NCBI RefSeq assembly: GCF_034366625.1
Contig: NZ_JAXMIH010000008.1
Location: forward strand, 620,001-684,000
Direction of reading: 5' to 3'
DNA: 64,000 nt
Source of the DNA: Prosthecobacter sp.
GTDB taxonomy: Bacteria; Verrucomicrobiota; Verrucomicrobiia; Verrucomicrobiales; Verrucomicrobiaceae
Both the position numbers and the translations under genes were made by a program. The notes below the pieces were generated by a model that worked only from the letters and a program-made list of their open reading frames with translations, did no database searches and was not told where the DNA came from. Shown one piece after another: positions 52,089 through 60,508 of the stretch (the stretch's first letter is position 1; every line of letters begins with the position of its first letter).

Positions 52089-53804
52089 ATGTTACTCACA
52101 GCCCTCAAACTCAAACTCGCGGCTCTCGTCGCGGTCGCAGGCATCGATACTGCCGATATGCCCGGAGCCTCCCCCGCATTTGTCGAGATCCTGACAAGCC
52201 TCAAGTCCGAACAGGACAAAGTTCAGGCAAATCCAGGAGCCAACAACACGGACATCAACAAGTCATTCAATGACGCCGTCGCGAAGGTCCGCGAGCTGGC
52301 TCAAAAGGATGACAAAGACGCCATCTACGCGCTGGCCCATTGGGGCGTGCTCAGCGGTGCGAACATCAATGAAGTGGCGGCACTTTTTCGCAAGGCTGCC
52401 GACAAAGGCCAGATCCTCGCGAAATCGGAGCTCGCCCAAGTACTGATGCAGGCCGGTGCGCAAAACCCAGACGCTGTGAAGGAAGCCATCAAACTGATCA
52501 AGGAAGCCGAAACCGCCGACAACAAGGTCGCCCGCCGGATGCTTGCCCAGTTGCACCTGCAAGGTGTCACGGAAGGCGATAAAGGAGTGGTAGTGGTCGA
52601 AAAGAGCGTAGCGAAAGCAAAGGAACTGCTCGACAAAGGCAACAAGGCTGGTGACGGCGAAGCCACTCTTGGCCTGGCACAGCTTTACTCCGCAGGCGTG
52701 GAAGGCGTCCCGCAGGATCATCAGAAGGCGCTCGACTACCTCATGGAAGCAGGCAAGCAGGGCAATGCAGTCGCCCTCAGCACCTACGGTGCTCGTTTGT
52801 TGAATGGCGATCCTGACACCAAGGAAAGTCCAAAGCTGGTGAAGAAGGATGTGGCCGCCGCCCTGAAGATGTTCAATGACTCTGCCGAAAAAGGTCTTGC
52901 TGCCGCAAACCGCATTCTCGGCCAGATTTATGAAAATGGTGTCGGACCTGATGGCGCTGACGTGAAGCAGGATGTGTCCAAGGCATTTGAATACTACACC
53001 AAGGCCGCCAACGGCAACGATCCGCAGGCGCTCTTCCGCCTCGGCAACGCGTTTGAAACCGGCATTGTCAAAGATCCCAAGGGCAAGCGTGACGACAAAG
53101 AGAACGTCTTGATCCAGCCAAACCCCAAGAGTGCCCTCGACCTCTACCGCCTCGCGGCGCAGAACAACCTGGCCGAAGCCTTCTACAATGTCGGCGTCTA
53201 TTATGAAACCGGCACTGTGGTGGACAAGGATCCAGTGAAAGCCTTCACCTTCCACATGAAGGCCGCTACTGCCGGCATCGCGCAGGCCATGAACCGTCTC
53301 GCCGGCCTCTATGCCAACGGCACGGGCACCACTCAGGACCTTGTGGCTGCAGCAGGCTGGTATCAGCGTGCCGCCGACATGGGTTTTGCTCCTGCCCAGA
53401 TTGCCCTCGGCATTCTCTATGAACAGGGCGCTGGTGTGCGTCAGAGCCGCACGGTGGCCGCAGGCCATTTCTCGGACGCAGCCCAGCAGGGCAATGCCTT
53501 GGCCATGCTCCGTCTTGCCAACCTGTATGCAGTGGGTGTGGTTCCCGGCACACCGGAGCTTCCACGCGCTTGGGCCTACGCCAAGCAGGCGGATGACCTT
53601 GCCAAAGCCAGCGGCAACAAGGCGGATATTGATGTGACTGCAAACGTGATCGCCCAGCTCGAAGCCAAAATGTCTGATGCTGACAAGGCCGAGTCGAAAA
53701 AAATCTATGAGAAACTGCCGAAGCCTCAGGCGGGTGCACCTGCGCCTGCAGCTCCGGCTCCTGAAGCCGCTCCCACCAAAGGTGGTGCTTCAAAGAAGAA
53801 ATAA
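52089..53804 (+). CDS. Sel1-repeat (tetratricopeptide-like) protein, probably exported
   Basis: The 571-residue protein has a short hydrophobic N-terminus (MLLTALKLKLAALVAVAG) that may be a signal or anchor, and about ten Sel1-type repeats of 36 or more residues (for example DGEATLGLAQLYSAGVEGV, KALDYLMEAGKQGNAVAL, AANRILGQIYENGVG, AQIALGILYEQGAGVRQ). Such proteins make curved scaffolds that bind other proteins. The C-terminus is Lys- and Pro/Ala-rich. A strong terminator follows at 53837. Upstream of the ATG at 52089 lie 183 bases without a gene (AT-rich toward the 5' side), where its promoter should be. No partner gene is adjacent. Confidence 0.85.
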   Translation: MLLTALKLKLAALVAVAGIDTADMPGASPAFVEILTSLKSEQDKVQANPGANNTDINKSFNDAVAKVRELAQKDDKDAIYALAHWGVLSGANINEVAALFRKAADKGQILAKSELAQVLMQAGAQNPDAVKEAIKLIKEAETADNKVARRMLAQLHLQGVTEGDKGVVVVEKSVAKAKELLDKGNKAGDGEATLGLAQLYSAGVEGVPQDHQKALDYLMEAGKQGNAVALSTYGARLLNGDPDTKESPKLVKKDVAAALKMFNDSAEKGLAAANRILGQIYENGVGPDGADVKQDVSKAFEYYTKAANGNDPQALFRLGNAFETGIVKDPKGKRDDKENVLIQPNPKSALDLYRLAAQNNLAEAFYNVGVYYETGTVVDKDPVKAFTFHMKAATAGIAQAMNRLAGLYANGTGTTQDLVAAAGWYQRAADMGFAPAQIALGILYEQGAGVRQSRTVAAGHFSDAAQQGNALAMLRLANLYAVGVVPGTPELPRAWAYAKQADDLAKASGNKADIDVTANVIAQLEAKMSDADKAESKKIYEKLPKPQAGAPAPAAPAPEAAPTKGGASKKK

Positions 53805-53836
53805 GCGCTTGTCAAAACAGACGCCTTTGCTAGTCT

Positions 53837-53869
53837 CCGGCTCCCCAAATCCAAGGGGAGCCGGTTTTA
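53837..53869 (+). terminator. Rho-independent terminator of the Sel1-repeat gene
   Basis: A perfect 10-bp stem (CCGGCTCCCC / GGGGAGCCGG, 53837-53846 and 53855-53864) with an eight-base loop is followed by TTTTATTT. It lies 32 bases after the stop codon and just before the tRNA gene. Confidence 0.9.
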
Positions 53870-53874
53870 TTTCC

Positions 53875-53950
53875 GGGGCATTAGCTCAGTTGGTAGAGCG
53901 CCTGCATGGCATGCAGGAGGTCAGCGGTTCGAACCCGCTATGCTCCACCA
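53875..53950 (+). tRNA. tRNA-Ala (anticodon GGC)
   Basis: The 76-base sequence folds as a cloverleaf: acceptor arm GGGGCAT/ATGCTCC, D-arm GCTC/GAGC, anticodon stem CCTGC/GCAGG with loop ATGGCAT (anticodon GGC), T-arm AGCGG-TTCGAAC-CCGCT, and an encoded CCA end. It decodes GCC/GCU alanine codons. A terminator lies just upstream and an exported-protein gene starts 22 bases downstream. Confidence 0.97.
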
Positions 53951-53972
53951 AACCTCGCACAGGATCACCGCC

Positions 53973-54662
53973 ATGAAGCCACTGCTGATCCTTTTTATGG
54001 CGGCCGCCATCATTCTGCCGCCGGATTCCGCCGCGCGCGAAGTGCAAAGTCACGGCCTGCTGTTTGAGCAATGGCTGCGCGACACCTTCTTTGGCGGCTA
54101 TCAGCCAAAGAATTACACGCAAAAATGGGACATCCCCGCCGAGGCCAATCCTGATCACGGTCGCATTCCCGTGAACCCCAAAGCTGCCAAGCATGGCACG
54201 CCCATTGGCCTGGGAGATGCATTGCGGCAGTTTGAGATCGACGAGGCTTTTCTGCTCATCGTTGGATTCTGGGAGCAGGAGACACCTGCGGAAAAGCGTT
54301 GGACGAACGTGCAGACGGTGACGGTGACGCCTGAAGTCTGGGCCAGGCTATGGCACCCGGTCACCAAGGCGGCCCTCGAAAACCTGAACGCCGTCATCAA
54401 GGACAAAACACTCAGTCTTGAAGAAGCCCGCACGCGTGCCCAGGCGATCAAGTCACAAGCACCCTTTGCCGAAGCTGTCATTCAGGTGAATCCGAAGATT
54501 GATGGCAGCCAGCGCCGCCTGCAATGCAGCCTGCGTTTTGACGATTTCTTCAACCATCTGGCCCCGGCGGCATCACCTGTTCCGCAGACCAAACCTCAGG
54601 TTTTTGGCGTTTCCGTCCCGGCCCGATTTGAGTCCTCACCACGAAAACTGAGTCCGCCCTGA
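53973..54662 (+). CDS. Exported protein of unknown function (possible nuclease-like fold)
   Basis: The start is the ATG at 53973 (229 residues), which opens a signal peptide (about residues 1-21); the in-frame start before it would lie inside the tRNA. The body contains LLFEQWLRDTFF, KWDIPAE, RIPVNPKAAKHGTPIGLGDALRQFE and FLLIVGFWEQ, an order that recalls restriction-endonuclease-like folds (Glu, Asp, then Pro-Val-x-x-Lys), but the usual E-x-K is N-P-K here. A structural call is an inference. The family seems to be one I have seen only in Verrucomicrobiota-type sequences. It is followed by dnaN after 106 bases. Confidence 0.7.
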   Translation: MKPLLILFMAAAIILPPDSAAREVQSHGLLFEQWLRDTFFGGYQPKNYTQKWDIPAEANPDHGRIPVNPKAAKHGTPIGLGDALRQFEIDEAFLLIVGFWEQETPAEKRWTNVQTVTVTPEVWARLWHPVTKAALENLNAVIKDKTLSLEEARTRAQAIKSQAPFAEAVIQVNPKIDGSQRRLQCSLRFDDFFNHLAPAASPVPQTKPQVFGVSVPARFESSPRKLSPP

Positions 54663-54733
54663 ATATGAAGGAATTCAGATTGCAGTTAGACACCCGGATT
54701 TTTCCGCTCAATATCCTTGCCGTTTCATCGGGG

Positions 54734-54745
54734 TTTGTTAACAAA
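54734..54745. promoter_or_regulatory. Perfect 12-bp palindrome upstream of dnaN
   Basis: TTTGTTAACAAA is a complete palindrome 23 bases upstream of the dnaN start. It could be an operator or lie over the promoter. No canonical -35/-10 pair was found. Confidence 0.4.
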
Positions 54746-54768
54746 TCGCCCCAAAGCAGGCATTTTAT

Positions 54769-55866
54769 ATGAAGTTCACCATCAGCAAGGAATCCTTCCT
54801 GGGAGCCATCAACCAGGTTCAGCACGTGGTCAGTTCGCGCACCACACTCGCCATTCTCTCCAATGTCCTGCTCAAGGCGAAGGATGGCATGCTCGAACTC
54901 ACCACCACCGATCTCGATGTCGGTGTGACCTGTTCAGTGCCTGCCGAGGTCGATGAGCCCGGCGCCACCACCCTCCCGGCACGCCGGCTGGCCACCATCA
55001 TCCGCGAACTCCCGTCGGAGGAAATTGAAGTGAAGGTCGATGAGAAAAACGTCGCCTCCATCCGCAGCGGTCCCAGCTATTTCAAAGTGCTCGGCCTTAC
55101 CAGCGAGGAATTCCCCGCGTTGCCCCGCTTCGATGATGCGCGTGAGTTCCGCATCGAGCAGCAGGTGCTGCGCGATTGCCTGCGCAAGACCAGTTACGCC
55201 ATTTCCACTGACGAAACGCGCTACGTGCTCAACGGCATCCTGTTCTCCTTCAAGGACAACGCCCTCACGATGGTCGCCACTGATGGCCGCCGCCTCGCGA
55301 TGGTCGAGCAGGAGCTGGAGTTCCCGCAGAGCCAGGAAATCGATATCATCGTGCCCACCAAGGCCGTGAACGAGCTTTCCCGCCTGCTGGGCGACTCTGG
55401 CGAAGTGGCCATTCGTGTCACCGGTTCTCAGGTCGGTTTCGATCTCGGCGACAGCCTGCTCGTCAGCAAGCTCATCGACGGCAACTACCCGAACTACCGT
55501 CAGGTCATCCCCGGCGAATCGAAGGAGCGCATCCCGCTGGAGCGCGAGGCTTTCCTCCGGGCCATTTCACGTGTGTCATTGCTCGTCACGGAAAAATCCA
55601 ATTCGATCAAATTCATCTTCACGCCCGGCAGCGTCGAAATCGTTGCTTCCTCGCCTGATGTGGGTGAGGCGCGTGAAACGCTGGCCATCAATTACAAGGG
55701 CGCGTCGATCACCATCGCCTTCAATCCGGAGTTTGCGATGGCTCCGCTGCGAAACCTGAGTGCCGACGAGGTTCATCTGCATCTCATTGATGAAATCAGC
55801 CCCGGCGTGCTGCGCAGCGGCACGAACTTCCTCTATGTGCTGATGCCCATGCGTGTGAACGCCTGA
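54769..55866 (+). CDS. dnaN: DNA polymerase III beta sliding clamp
   Basis: The 365-residue protein matches DnaN along its length: three similar clamp domains (about 1-120, 128-245, 250-365), TTRTTLAILSNVLL-like N-terminus, ATDGRRLAMVEQELEF and the C-terminal LMPMRV that lines the partner-binding cleft. Two copies make a ring around DNA that tethers polymerases. The ATG at 54769 gives the canonical MKFTISKESFLGAI start. Unlike in many bacteria, dnaA and recF are not adjacent. A lipoprotein gene follows after 31 bases. Confidence 0.97.
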   Translation: MKFTISKESFLGAINQVQHVVSSRTTLAILSNVLLKAKDGMLELTTTDLDVGVTCSVPAEVDEPGATTLPARRLATIIRELPSEEIEVKVDEKNVASIRSGPSYFKVLGLTSEEFPALPRFDDAREFRIEQQVLRDCLRKTSYAISTDETRYVLNGILFSFKDNALTMVATDGRRLAMVEQELEFPQSQEIDIIVPTKAVNELSRLLGDSGEVAIRVTGSQVGFDLGDSLLVSKLIDGNYPNYRQVIPGESKERIPLEREAFLRAISRVSLLVTEKSNSIKFIFTPGSVEIVASSPDVGEARETLAINYKGASITIAFNPEFAMAPLRNLSADEVHLHLIDEISPGVLRSGTNFLYVLMPMRVNA

Positions 55867-55897
55867 TCCCGCCATTTTTCCCCAACCTGAACACGCC

Positions 55898-56389
55898 ATG
55901 AAACGTCACCTGCAAGCCTTCTTGCTGTTAGCGATCGCCTCCAGTTTGACCGCATGCTACGGTCCCACACCTCCTCCGCCAAGAGGCCCGCGTGGTCGTT
56001 CGCTTGATGTGCCGCCTCGTTATGGCGTGCCACCAGAGCAGACCCAGTACTTCGAAGGGGTGAACATGGCGGATCCCAATGCTGCGGCAGTGCAGCCACC
56101 GAATCCCAATGCTCCAGTGACGGGTGACAACGTCACACCTCCACCAACGACTGGTGCAACCACAGCCCCGCCTCCGGTGACGGTCACACCTCCTGGCAAC
56201 ACTCCGCCCACCAATCCGACTCCGCCTCCTGCTCCCGCCGAGATTCCCTTTGCTACCCGCATTACGGGCAAGCCCGGCTTTGTGAAAAGCCCGTTTGATC
56301 CAAATGGTCAGGCCATTGATGTGCGCGACTTCCAGTCCGGCCAGAAGGCTCGCTGCCCATACACCGGCAAAATCTTCCGCGTGCCTTGA
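55898..56389 (+). CDS. Proline-rich lipoprotein, uncharacterised
   Basis: The 163-residue protein has a signal peptide with a lipobox (SSLTAC, Cys at residue 20), followed by a Pro/Thr/Asn-rich segment and a small C-terminal part (ITGKPGFVKSPFDPNGQAIDVRDFQSGQKARCPYTGKIFRVP). That C-terminal motif recurs in Verrucomicrobiota lipoproteins and I know no function for it. It follows dnaN on the same strand by 31 bases and precedes tyrA by about 115. It is likely membrane-anchored on the periplasmic side. Confidence 0.82.
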   Translation: MKRHLQAFLLLAIASSLTACYGPTPPPPRGPRGRSLDVPPRYGVPPEQTQYFEGVNMADPNAAAVQPPNPNAPVTGDNVTPPPTTGATTAPPPVTVTPPGNTPPTNPTPPPAPAEIPFATRITGKPGFVKSPFDPNGQAIDVRDFQSGQKARCPYTGKIFRVP

Positions 56390-56504
56390 TCCCCGGCCCG
56401 GTCGCCAGGGATCGTCCAGTCAAATCGAGCGCGGCGTGAGGAAGCCTTGATTTCTGTTGGCCGACCCCGTTCGTGCCGTGGAATGCCTTCCCCTTCTTCG
56501 CTTC

Positions 56505-57368
56505 GTGTCCATCGAACGTTCCATCGCCATCTTCAGCCCCGGTTTGCTTGGCGGATCGCTGGTCAAAACAATCCAGCAGCGCATGCCAGGCATGGAAATC
56601 CGCGTCTGGGCACGCCGTGAGGACGCCGTGCAGGAGGTCAGGCGGGAGCTGCCCGCCGTCACTGCCTCCACCGACATTGCCGAAACCATTCGAGACGCTT
56701 CTCTGGCCGTGCTGTGCATGCCGATCCAGCACATGCCGGACATCGCACGCCAGATCGCCTCATGCGACCTGGCGGATGATTTGATCGTGACCGACGTGGG
56801 CAGTGTGAAAGGCAGCGTTGTGACTGCGCTGGAGCCGGTCTTTGCGGGAACCAAGGCCGCCTTCCTCGGCAGTCATCCCATGGCAGGATCGCAGCGCACC
56901 GGCCTCGCGCATGCGAGCGGGGATCTGTTTCATCGTGCCGCCTGCCTGCTCACGCCGACCGCAAGCACGCAGCGTGCGCACCTCGACCGTCTGCGCGCGT
57001 TCTGGATCAAGCTTGGCTGCCGTGTGCGTGAGATGACGCCGCAGGAACACGATCACTGCGTGGCCCGCATCTCCCATCTGCCGCATACCATGGCCGTGCT
57101 GACCACGCTTGCCGCCCTCGGCAAGGACGCCAGCGTGCTCGACAGTTCCGCCGGCGGTTTTCGCGACACCACACGCGTCGCTGGCGGTGATCCCGAAATG
57201 TGGGCCGGCATTCTCCTGCAAAACCGCACCGAGGTCATCGCCGCGCTCCAGGATGCCTCCGGCGCGCTGCGAGAGCTTCTTGAAATGCTCCAGAGCATGG
57301 ACGAAGAAGCTCTCCGCCGTTTCCTCACGCAGGCCAAAGCCCTGCGCGATCTCCTTCCGGCGGTCTGA
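56505..57368 (+). CDS. tyrA: Prephenate/arogenate dehydrogenase
   Basis: I chose a GTG at 56505 (287 residues) because the NAD-binding strand begins within five residues (IAIFSPGLLGGSL); a TTG at 56457 is the alternative. Motifs of TyrA are present: SHPMAGSQ, DHCVARISHLPHTMAV with the catalytic His, and a C-terminal helical domain. It converts prephenate (or arogenate) to hydroxyphenylpyruvate (or tyrosine). The nucleotide-binding loop has Ser-Pro before Gly in place of the common Gly-x-Gly, yet the second half GLLGGS is standard. Six bases separate it from aroA, so both are in one operon for aromatic amino acids. Confidence 0.9.
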   Translation: MSIERSIAIFSPGLLGGSLVKTIQQRMPGMEIRVWARREDAVQEVRRELPAVTASTDIAETIRDASLAVLCMPIQHMPDIARQIASCDLADDLIVTDVGSVKGSVVTALEPVFAGTKAAFLGSHPMAGSQRTGLAHASGDLFHRAACLLTPTASTQRAHLDRLRAFWIKLGCRVREMTPQEHDHCVARISHLPHTMAVLTTLAALGKDASVLDSSAGGFRDTTRVAGGDPEMWAGILLQNRTEVIAALQDASGALRELLEMLQSMDEEALRRFLTQAKALRDLLPAV

Positions 57369-57374
57369 CGCATC

Positions 57375-58760
57375 ATGGCCAGCCTCAAGTCGAAGAAACT
57401 CAAAAGCATCCCCGCCGAAATCACCGTTCCTGGCGACAAAAGCATCTCCCACCGCTCCGCGATGTTCGCCGGACTCGCGAAGGGCACCACCGTCATCGAA
57501 GGCTTCCTGCCCAGTGAGGACTGCCTCTGCACCGTGCATGCCATGCAGGCCCTCGGCGCCACCGTCGAGCCCTTGGAGGAAGTCGAAGGCGTCGGCCTCG
57601 TCAAACTCGCCATCACCGGCAACGGTTTGAAGCTCAAGGCACCGTCCAAGCCCATTGATTGCGGCAACTCCGGCACCACCATCCGCCTGCTCTCCGGCAT
57701 CCTCGCCGGTCAGGACTTCAAGACCGAACTCTTCGGCGACGCCTCGCTCTCCAAGCGCCCCATGAAGCGCGTCGCTGACCCTCTCGCTCAGATGGGGGCC
57801 ATGATCACCGGTCAGGGCGAGAAAATCTGCGCGCCGCTCACCATTCAAGGCGCTCCGTTGAAATCCATCTACTACAAGCTCCCTGTCGCCAGCGCCCAGG
57901 TGAAGAGCGCCATCCTCCTCGCCGGCCTGTTCGCCTCCGGCAAAACCACCGTGGTCGAGCCCGTGCCCACTCGCAATCACACCGAGCGCCTCTTCACCCA
58001 CTTCGGCATCAAATGGCTGCGTGAAGACGACTGCGTCAGCGTCTATGGCGGCCAGGAACCCCGTGCCACCGACATCGTCGTGCCTGGCGACATCTCCAGC
58101 GCCGCGTTCTGGATGGTCGCGGCCGCCGCCTCTCCCGGATCCCAGATCACCATCAAAAACGTCGGCCTCAATCCCACCCGCACCGGCGTCATCAACGTCC
58201 TCCTGCGCATGGGCGCTCTCGTCACCAATTCCGAAACCCACGCCGAGGGCGAACCTCGCGGCAACATCATCGTCCGCGGCGGCGATTTGAACGCCACCGT
58301 CATCGGCGGCAGCGAAATTCCCAACGTCATCGACGAACTGCCCATCCTCGCCGTCGCCGGCGCTCTCGCCCGTGGCAAGACGCTCATCCGCGACGCCTCC
58401 GAACTCCGCGTCAAAGAAACCGACCGCATCTCCGCCGTCGCGCAAAACCTCCGCGCCATGGGCGTCACCGTCACCGAGCATCCCGACGGCATGGAGATCG
58501 AAGGCGGCGCGAAATTGCAGGGAGCCACGCTGCCCTGCTGGGGGGACCATCGCATCGCCATGGCCTTCCTCGTCGCCGGCATGTTCGCCGAAGGCACCAC
58601 CACCATCGAAGGCACCGAGTGCATCTCCACCTCCTACCCCGGCTTCGAGCATCATCTCGATCTCTTCCTGCTCGGCGACACCGGCGCTCGCCCCATCCAC
58701 GTCATGTCCACCGTCCCGCAGCCGCTGGTGGACAAAATGAACCGCGCCAAATCATCATGA
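57375..58760 (+). CDS. aroA: 3-phosphoshikimate 1-carboxyvinyltransferase (EPSP synthase)
   Basis: The 461-residue protein shows all AroA landmarks: GDKSISHRSAMFAGLAKG, DCGNSGTTIRLLSGILAG, ASLSKRPMKRVADPLAQMGA, IDELPILAVAGALARG and RVKETDRI. It adds enolpyruvate to shikimate-3-phosphate before chorismate. It is slightly longer than E. coli AroA. The stop overlaps the start of cmk (ATGA), so the two are coupled, as in many bacteria where aroA and cmk are adjacent. The glycine in GNSGTT marks a class with ordinary glyphosate site features; sensitivity cannot be read from sequence alone. Confidence 0.96.
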   Translation: MASLKSKKLKSIPAEITVPGDKSISHRSAMFAGLAKGTTVIEGFLPSEDCLCTVHAMQALGATVEPLEEVEGVGLVKLAITGNGLKLKAPSKPIDCGNSGTTIRLLSGILAGQDFKTELFGDASLSKRPMKRVADPLAQMGAMITGQGEKICAPLTIQGAPLKSIYYKLPVASAQVKSAILLAGLFASGKTTVVEPVPTRNHTERLFTHFGIKWLREDDCVSVYGGQEPRATDIVVPGDISSAAFWMVAAAASPGSQITIKNVGLNPTRTGVINVLLRMGALVTNSETHAEGEPRGNIIVRGGDLNATVIGGSEIPNVIDELPILAVAGALARGKTLIRDASELRVKETDRISAVAQNLRAMGVTVTEHPDGMEIEGGAKLQGATLPCWGDHRIAMAFLVAGMFAEGTTTIEGTECISTSYPGFEHHLDLFLLGDTGARPIHVMSTVPQPLVDKMNRAKSS

Positions 58761-59395
58761 GCGCGTCGCATCCCGTCATCACCATCGACGGCCCCGCCGC
58801 CTCCGGCAAAAGCAGCATCGCCCGCCTCGTCGCGCAGCGTCTCGGCTTCACCTATGTGAACACCGGCAACATGTACCGCGCCATGACCTGGGCCGTGCTC
58901 AAAGCCGGCATTGATCCTCAGGACGCCGAGGCCGTCCGCGCTGCTGCCGCCGGCATCGTCATCGACTCTCCCGTCGTCGAAGGCAAAACCCAGGTCTGCA
59001 TCGCCGGCCACATCCTCACCGACGCCGAGCTCAACAGCGACCCCGTCAACCGCGCCGTCTCCTTCATCGCCCGCGTCAGCGAAGTGCGTGAGCGCCTCGT
59101 CGCCGACCAGCGTGCCCTCGTCGCCCTCGGTTCGCTCGTCATGGAAGGCCGCGACATCGGCTCCGTCGTCTTCCCCGACAGCCCGCACAAAATCTACGTC
59201 GATGCCAGCGAGGAAGTCCGCGCCAGCCGCCGCAGCGCCCAGGGCCATGCCGATCAGGTCGCCGAGCGCGACCGCATCGACAAGCAGCGCAAACACAGCC
59301 CCCTCATCATCCCCCCCGGCGCCACCGTCATCGACAACTCCCACATCACCCTCGACCAGGCCGTCGAGCAGGTGATCGCAGCGCTGAAACTCTGA
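58757..59395 (+). CDS. cmk: Cytidylate kinase
   Basis: The start is the ATG that overlaps the aroA stop; it gives 212 residues, a normal length. The P-loop is GPAASGKSS (residues 11-19), followed by LGFTYVNTGNMYRAMT, the VMEGRDIGSVVFP strand and the Arg-rich lid RDRIDKQRKHSP. It phosphorylates CMP and dCMP. It forms a run with tyrA and aroA and precedes plsC by 34 bases. Confidence 0.95.
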   Translation: MSASHPVITIDGPAASGKSSIARLVAQRLGFTYVNTGNMYRAMTWAVLKAGIDPQDAEAVRAAAAGIVIDSPVVEGKTQVCIAGHILTDAELNSDPVNRAVSFIARVSEVRERLVADQRALVALGSLVMEGRDIGSVVFPDSPHKIYVDASEEVRASRRSAQGHADQVAERDRIDKQRKHSPLIIPPGATVIDNSHITLDQAVEQVIAALKL

Positions 59396-59429
59396 CAGCC
59401 AACCGCGAACAGAGAACCGCGAACCAACG

Positions 59430-60041
59430 ATGAACTTCAGCTACCGCCTCGGCCGTCGCATCTTCCGCGAGATCGCCCGCGGTCTGTTCGATTTCCGCGT
59501 CATCGGTGAGGAAAAACTGCACTTCCCCGGCCCCGCCCTCATCGCCTGCAACCACGTCAGCTTTCTCGATCCTCCCTTCGTCGGCCAGGCCTTCGATGAA
59601 GTGGTCCATTCCTTCGCCCGCAAGAGCCTCTTCAATCACCCTCTCATGGGGGCGCTCCTGCGCAGTTGGCAGGTGCTTGGTGTGGACCTCGACAAACCCG
59701 ACACCACCGCCCTCAAGAGCACCATCCGCCTCCTGCGCAGCGGCGAAAAAGTCCTCATCTTCCCCGAAGGCACCCGCAGCTTCGATGGCCACCTCCAGCC
59801 CGCCGAAGCCGGCGTCGGCCTCTTCATCGCCAAAGGCCAGGCCCCCGTCCTCCCCGTCCGCCTCTTCGGTGCCTACGAAGCCTACCCCCGTGGTGCCAAA
59901 ACCCTTCGCCCCGCCCGCATCACCCTCGTCATCGGCGACCTCTGGCAGCCTGATCTGACAAGCTACTCCCAAACCGGCAAAGACCTCTATCAGGTCCTCG
60001 CCGACGAAGTCATGACCCGCATCGCCTCGCTGAGTCTCTGA
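59430..60041 (+). CDS. plsC: 1-acylglycerol-3-phosphate acyltransferase
   Basis: The 203-residue protein has the catalytic acyltransferase motif HX4D (H42 to D47 in NHVSFLDPP) and the phosphate-binding motif FPEGTRSFDG. It makes phosphatidic acid from lysophosphatidic acid at the membrane. The cmk-plsC order is common in bacteria. It has one short hydrophobic N-terminal stretch. It converges on the DUF2721 gene, 15 bases apart. Confidence 0.93.
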   Translation: MNFSYRLGRRIFREIARGLFDFRVIGEEKLHFPGPALIACNHVSFLDPPFVGQAFDEVVHSFARKSLFNHPLMGALLRSWQVLGVDLDKPDTTALKSTIRLLRSGEKVLIFPEGTRSFDGHLQPAEAGVGLFIAKGQAPVLPVRLFGAYEAYPRGAKTLRPARITLVIGDLWQPDLTSYSQTGKDLYQVLADEVMTRIASLSL

Positions 60042-60056
60042 CGGCACCTCAAGGTT

Positions 60057-60464
60057 CTACTCCTCCCGGCACTTCACATCGCGAAGCTGCAAATCCAGCG
60101 CCGTTCCCGACATCTGGATCTCCACCAGCGACAGCGTCAGCGAGCCCAGCATCAGCAGCAGGCTCATGCCAAACGTGATCTGCCCGCCCGTCTGCCGGTC
60201 AAAGAAGATCAGCGTCGTGCTCACCACGCAAAACATCAGGCTCAGCACCCCCAGCGACTGCATGTGCTTGATGATCTGGATGCGCTTCCGCATGTTTTGA
60301 ATCTGCTTCAGCAGCATCGGCTCCTGCGTGCTCTGCCAGCTCGCATGCAGCCCCCGCACCACATTCGCCAGTCCTAGAAACCGGTTCGTGTAAGCCAGCA
60401 TCAGCAGCGAGATCGCCGGAAACAGCAGGGAAGGGGTGGAAAGGGGCAGTTCGGGCAGGGTCAT
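60057..60464 (-). CDS. DUF2721 membrane protein
   Basis: I chose the ATG at 60462-60464 (135 residues); an upstream start at 60491 adds nine hydrophilic residues. The protein matches DUF2721: LSTPSLLFPAISLLMLAYTNRFLGL, then a helical arm (LLKQIQNMRKRIQIIKHMQSLG) and two further membrane segments. The family role is unknown. It has three membrane helices and a charged loop. It is not linked to a clear operon; the next minus-strand gene upstream is the frameshifted one. Confidence 0.85.
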   Translation of the reverse strand: MTLPELPLSTPSLLFPAISLLMLAYTNRFLGLANVVRGLHASWQSTQEPMLLKQIQNMRKRIQIIKHMQSLGVLSLMFCVVSTTLIFFDRQTGGQITFGMSLLLMLGSLTLSLVEIQMSGTALDLQLRDVKCREE

Positions 60465-60508
60465 GCCCTTCTTTTCATCCCAATTCCTCATTCGTCATTC
60501 TGAATTCG

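Noticed and set aside
50394..55866. Replication origin region because dnaB and dnaN are near
   Set aside because: No dnaA, recF, gyrB, DnaA-box cluster or unwinding element was seen; the two genes are on opposite strands 3 kb apart.
56760..58700. 646-codon minus-strand frame rich in Gly, Ala and Asp
   Set aside because: It is antisense to tyrA and aroA, both clearly recognised, and is a composition artefact.
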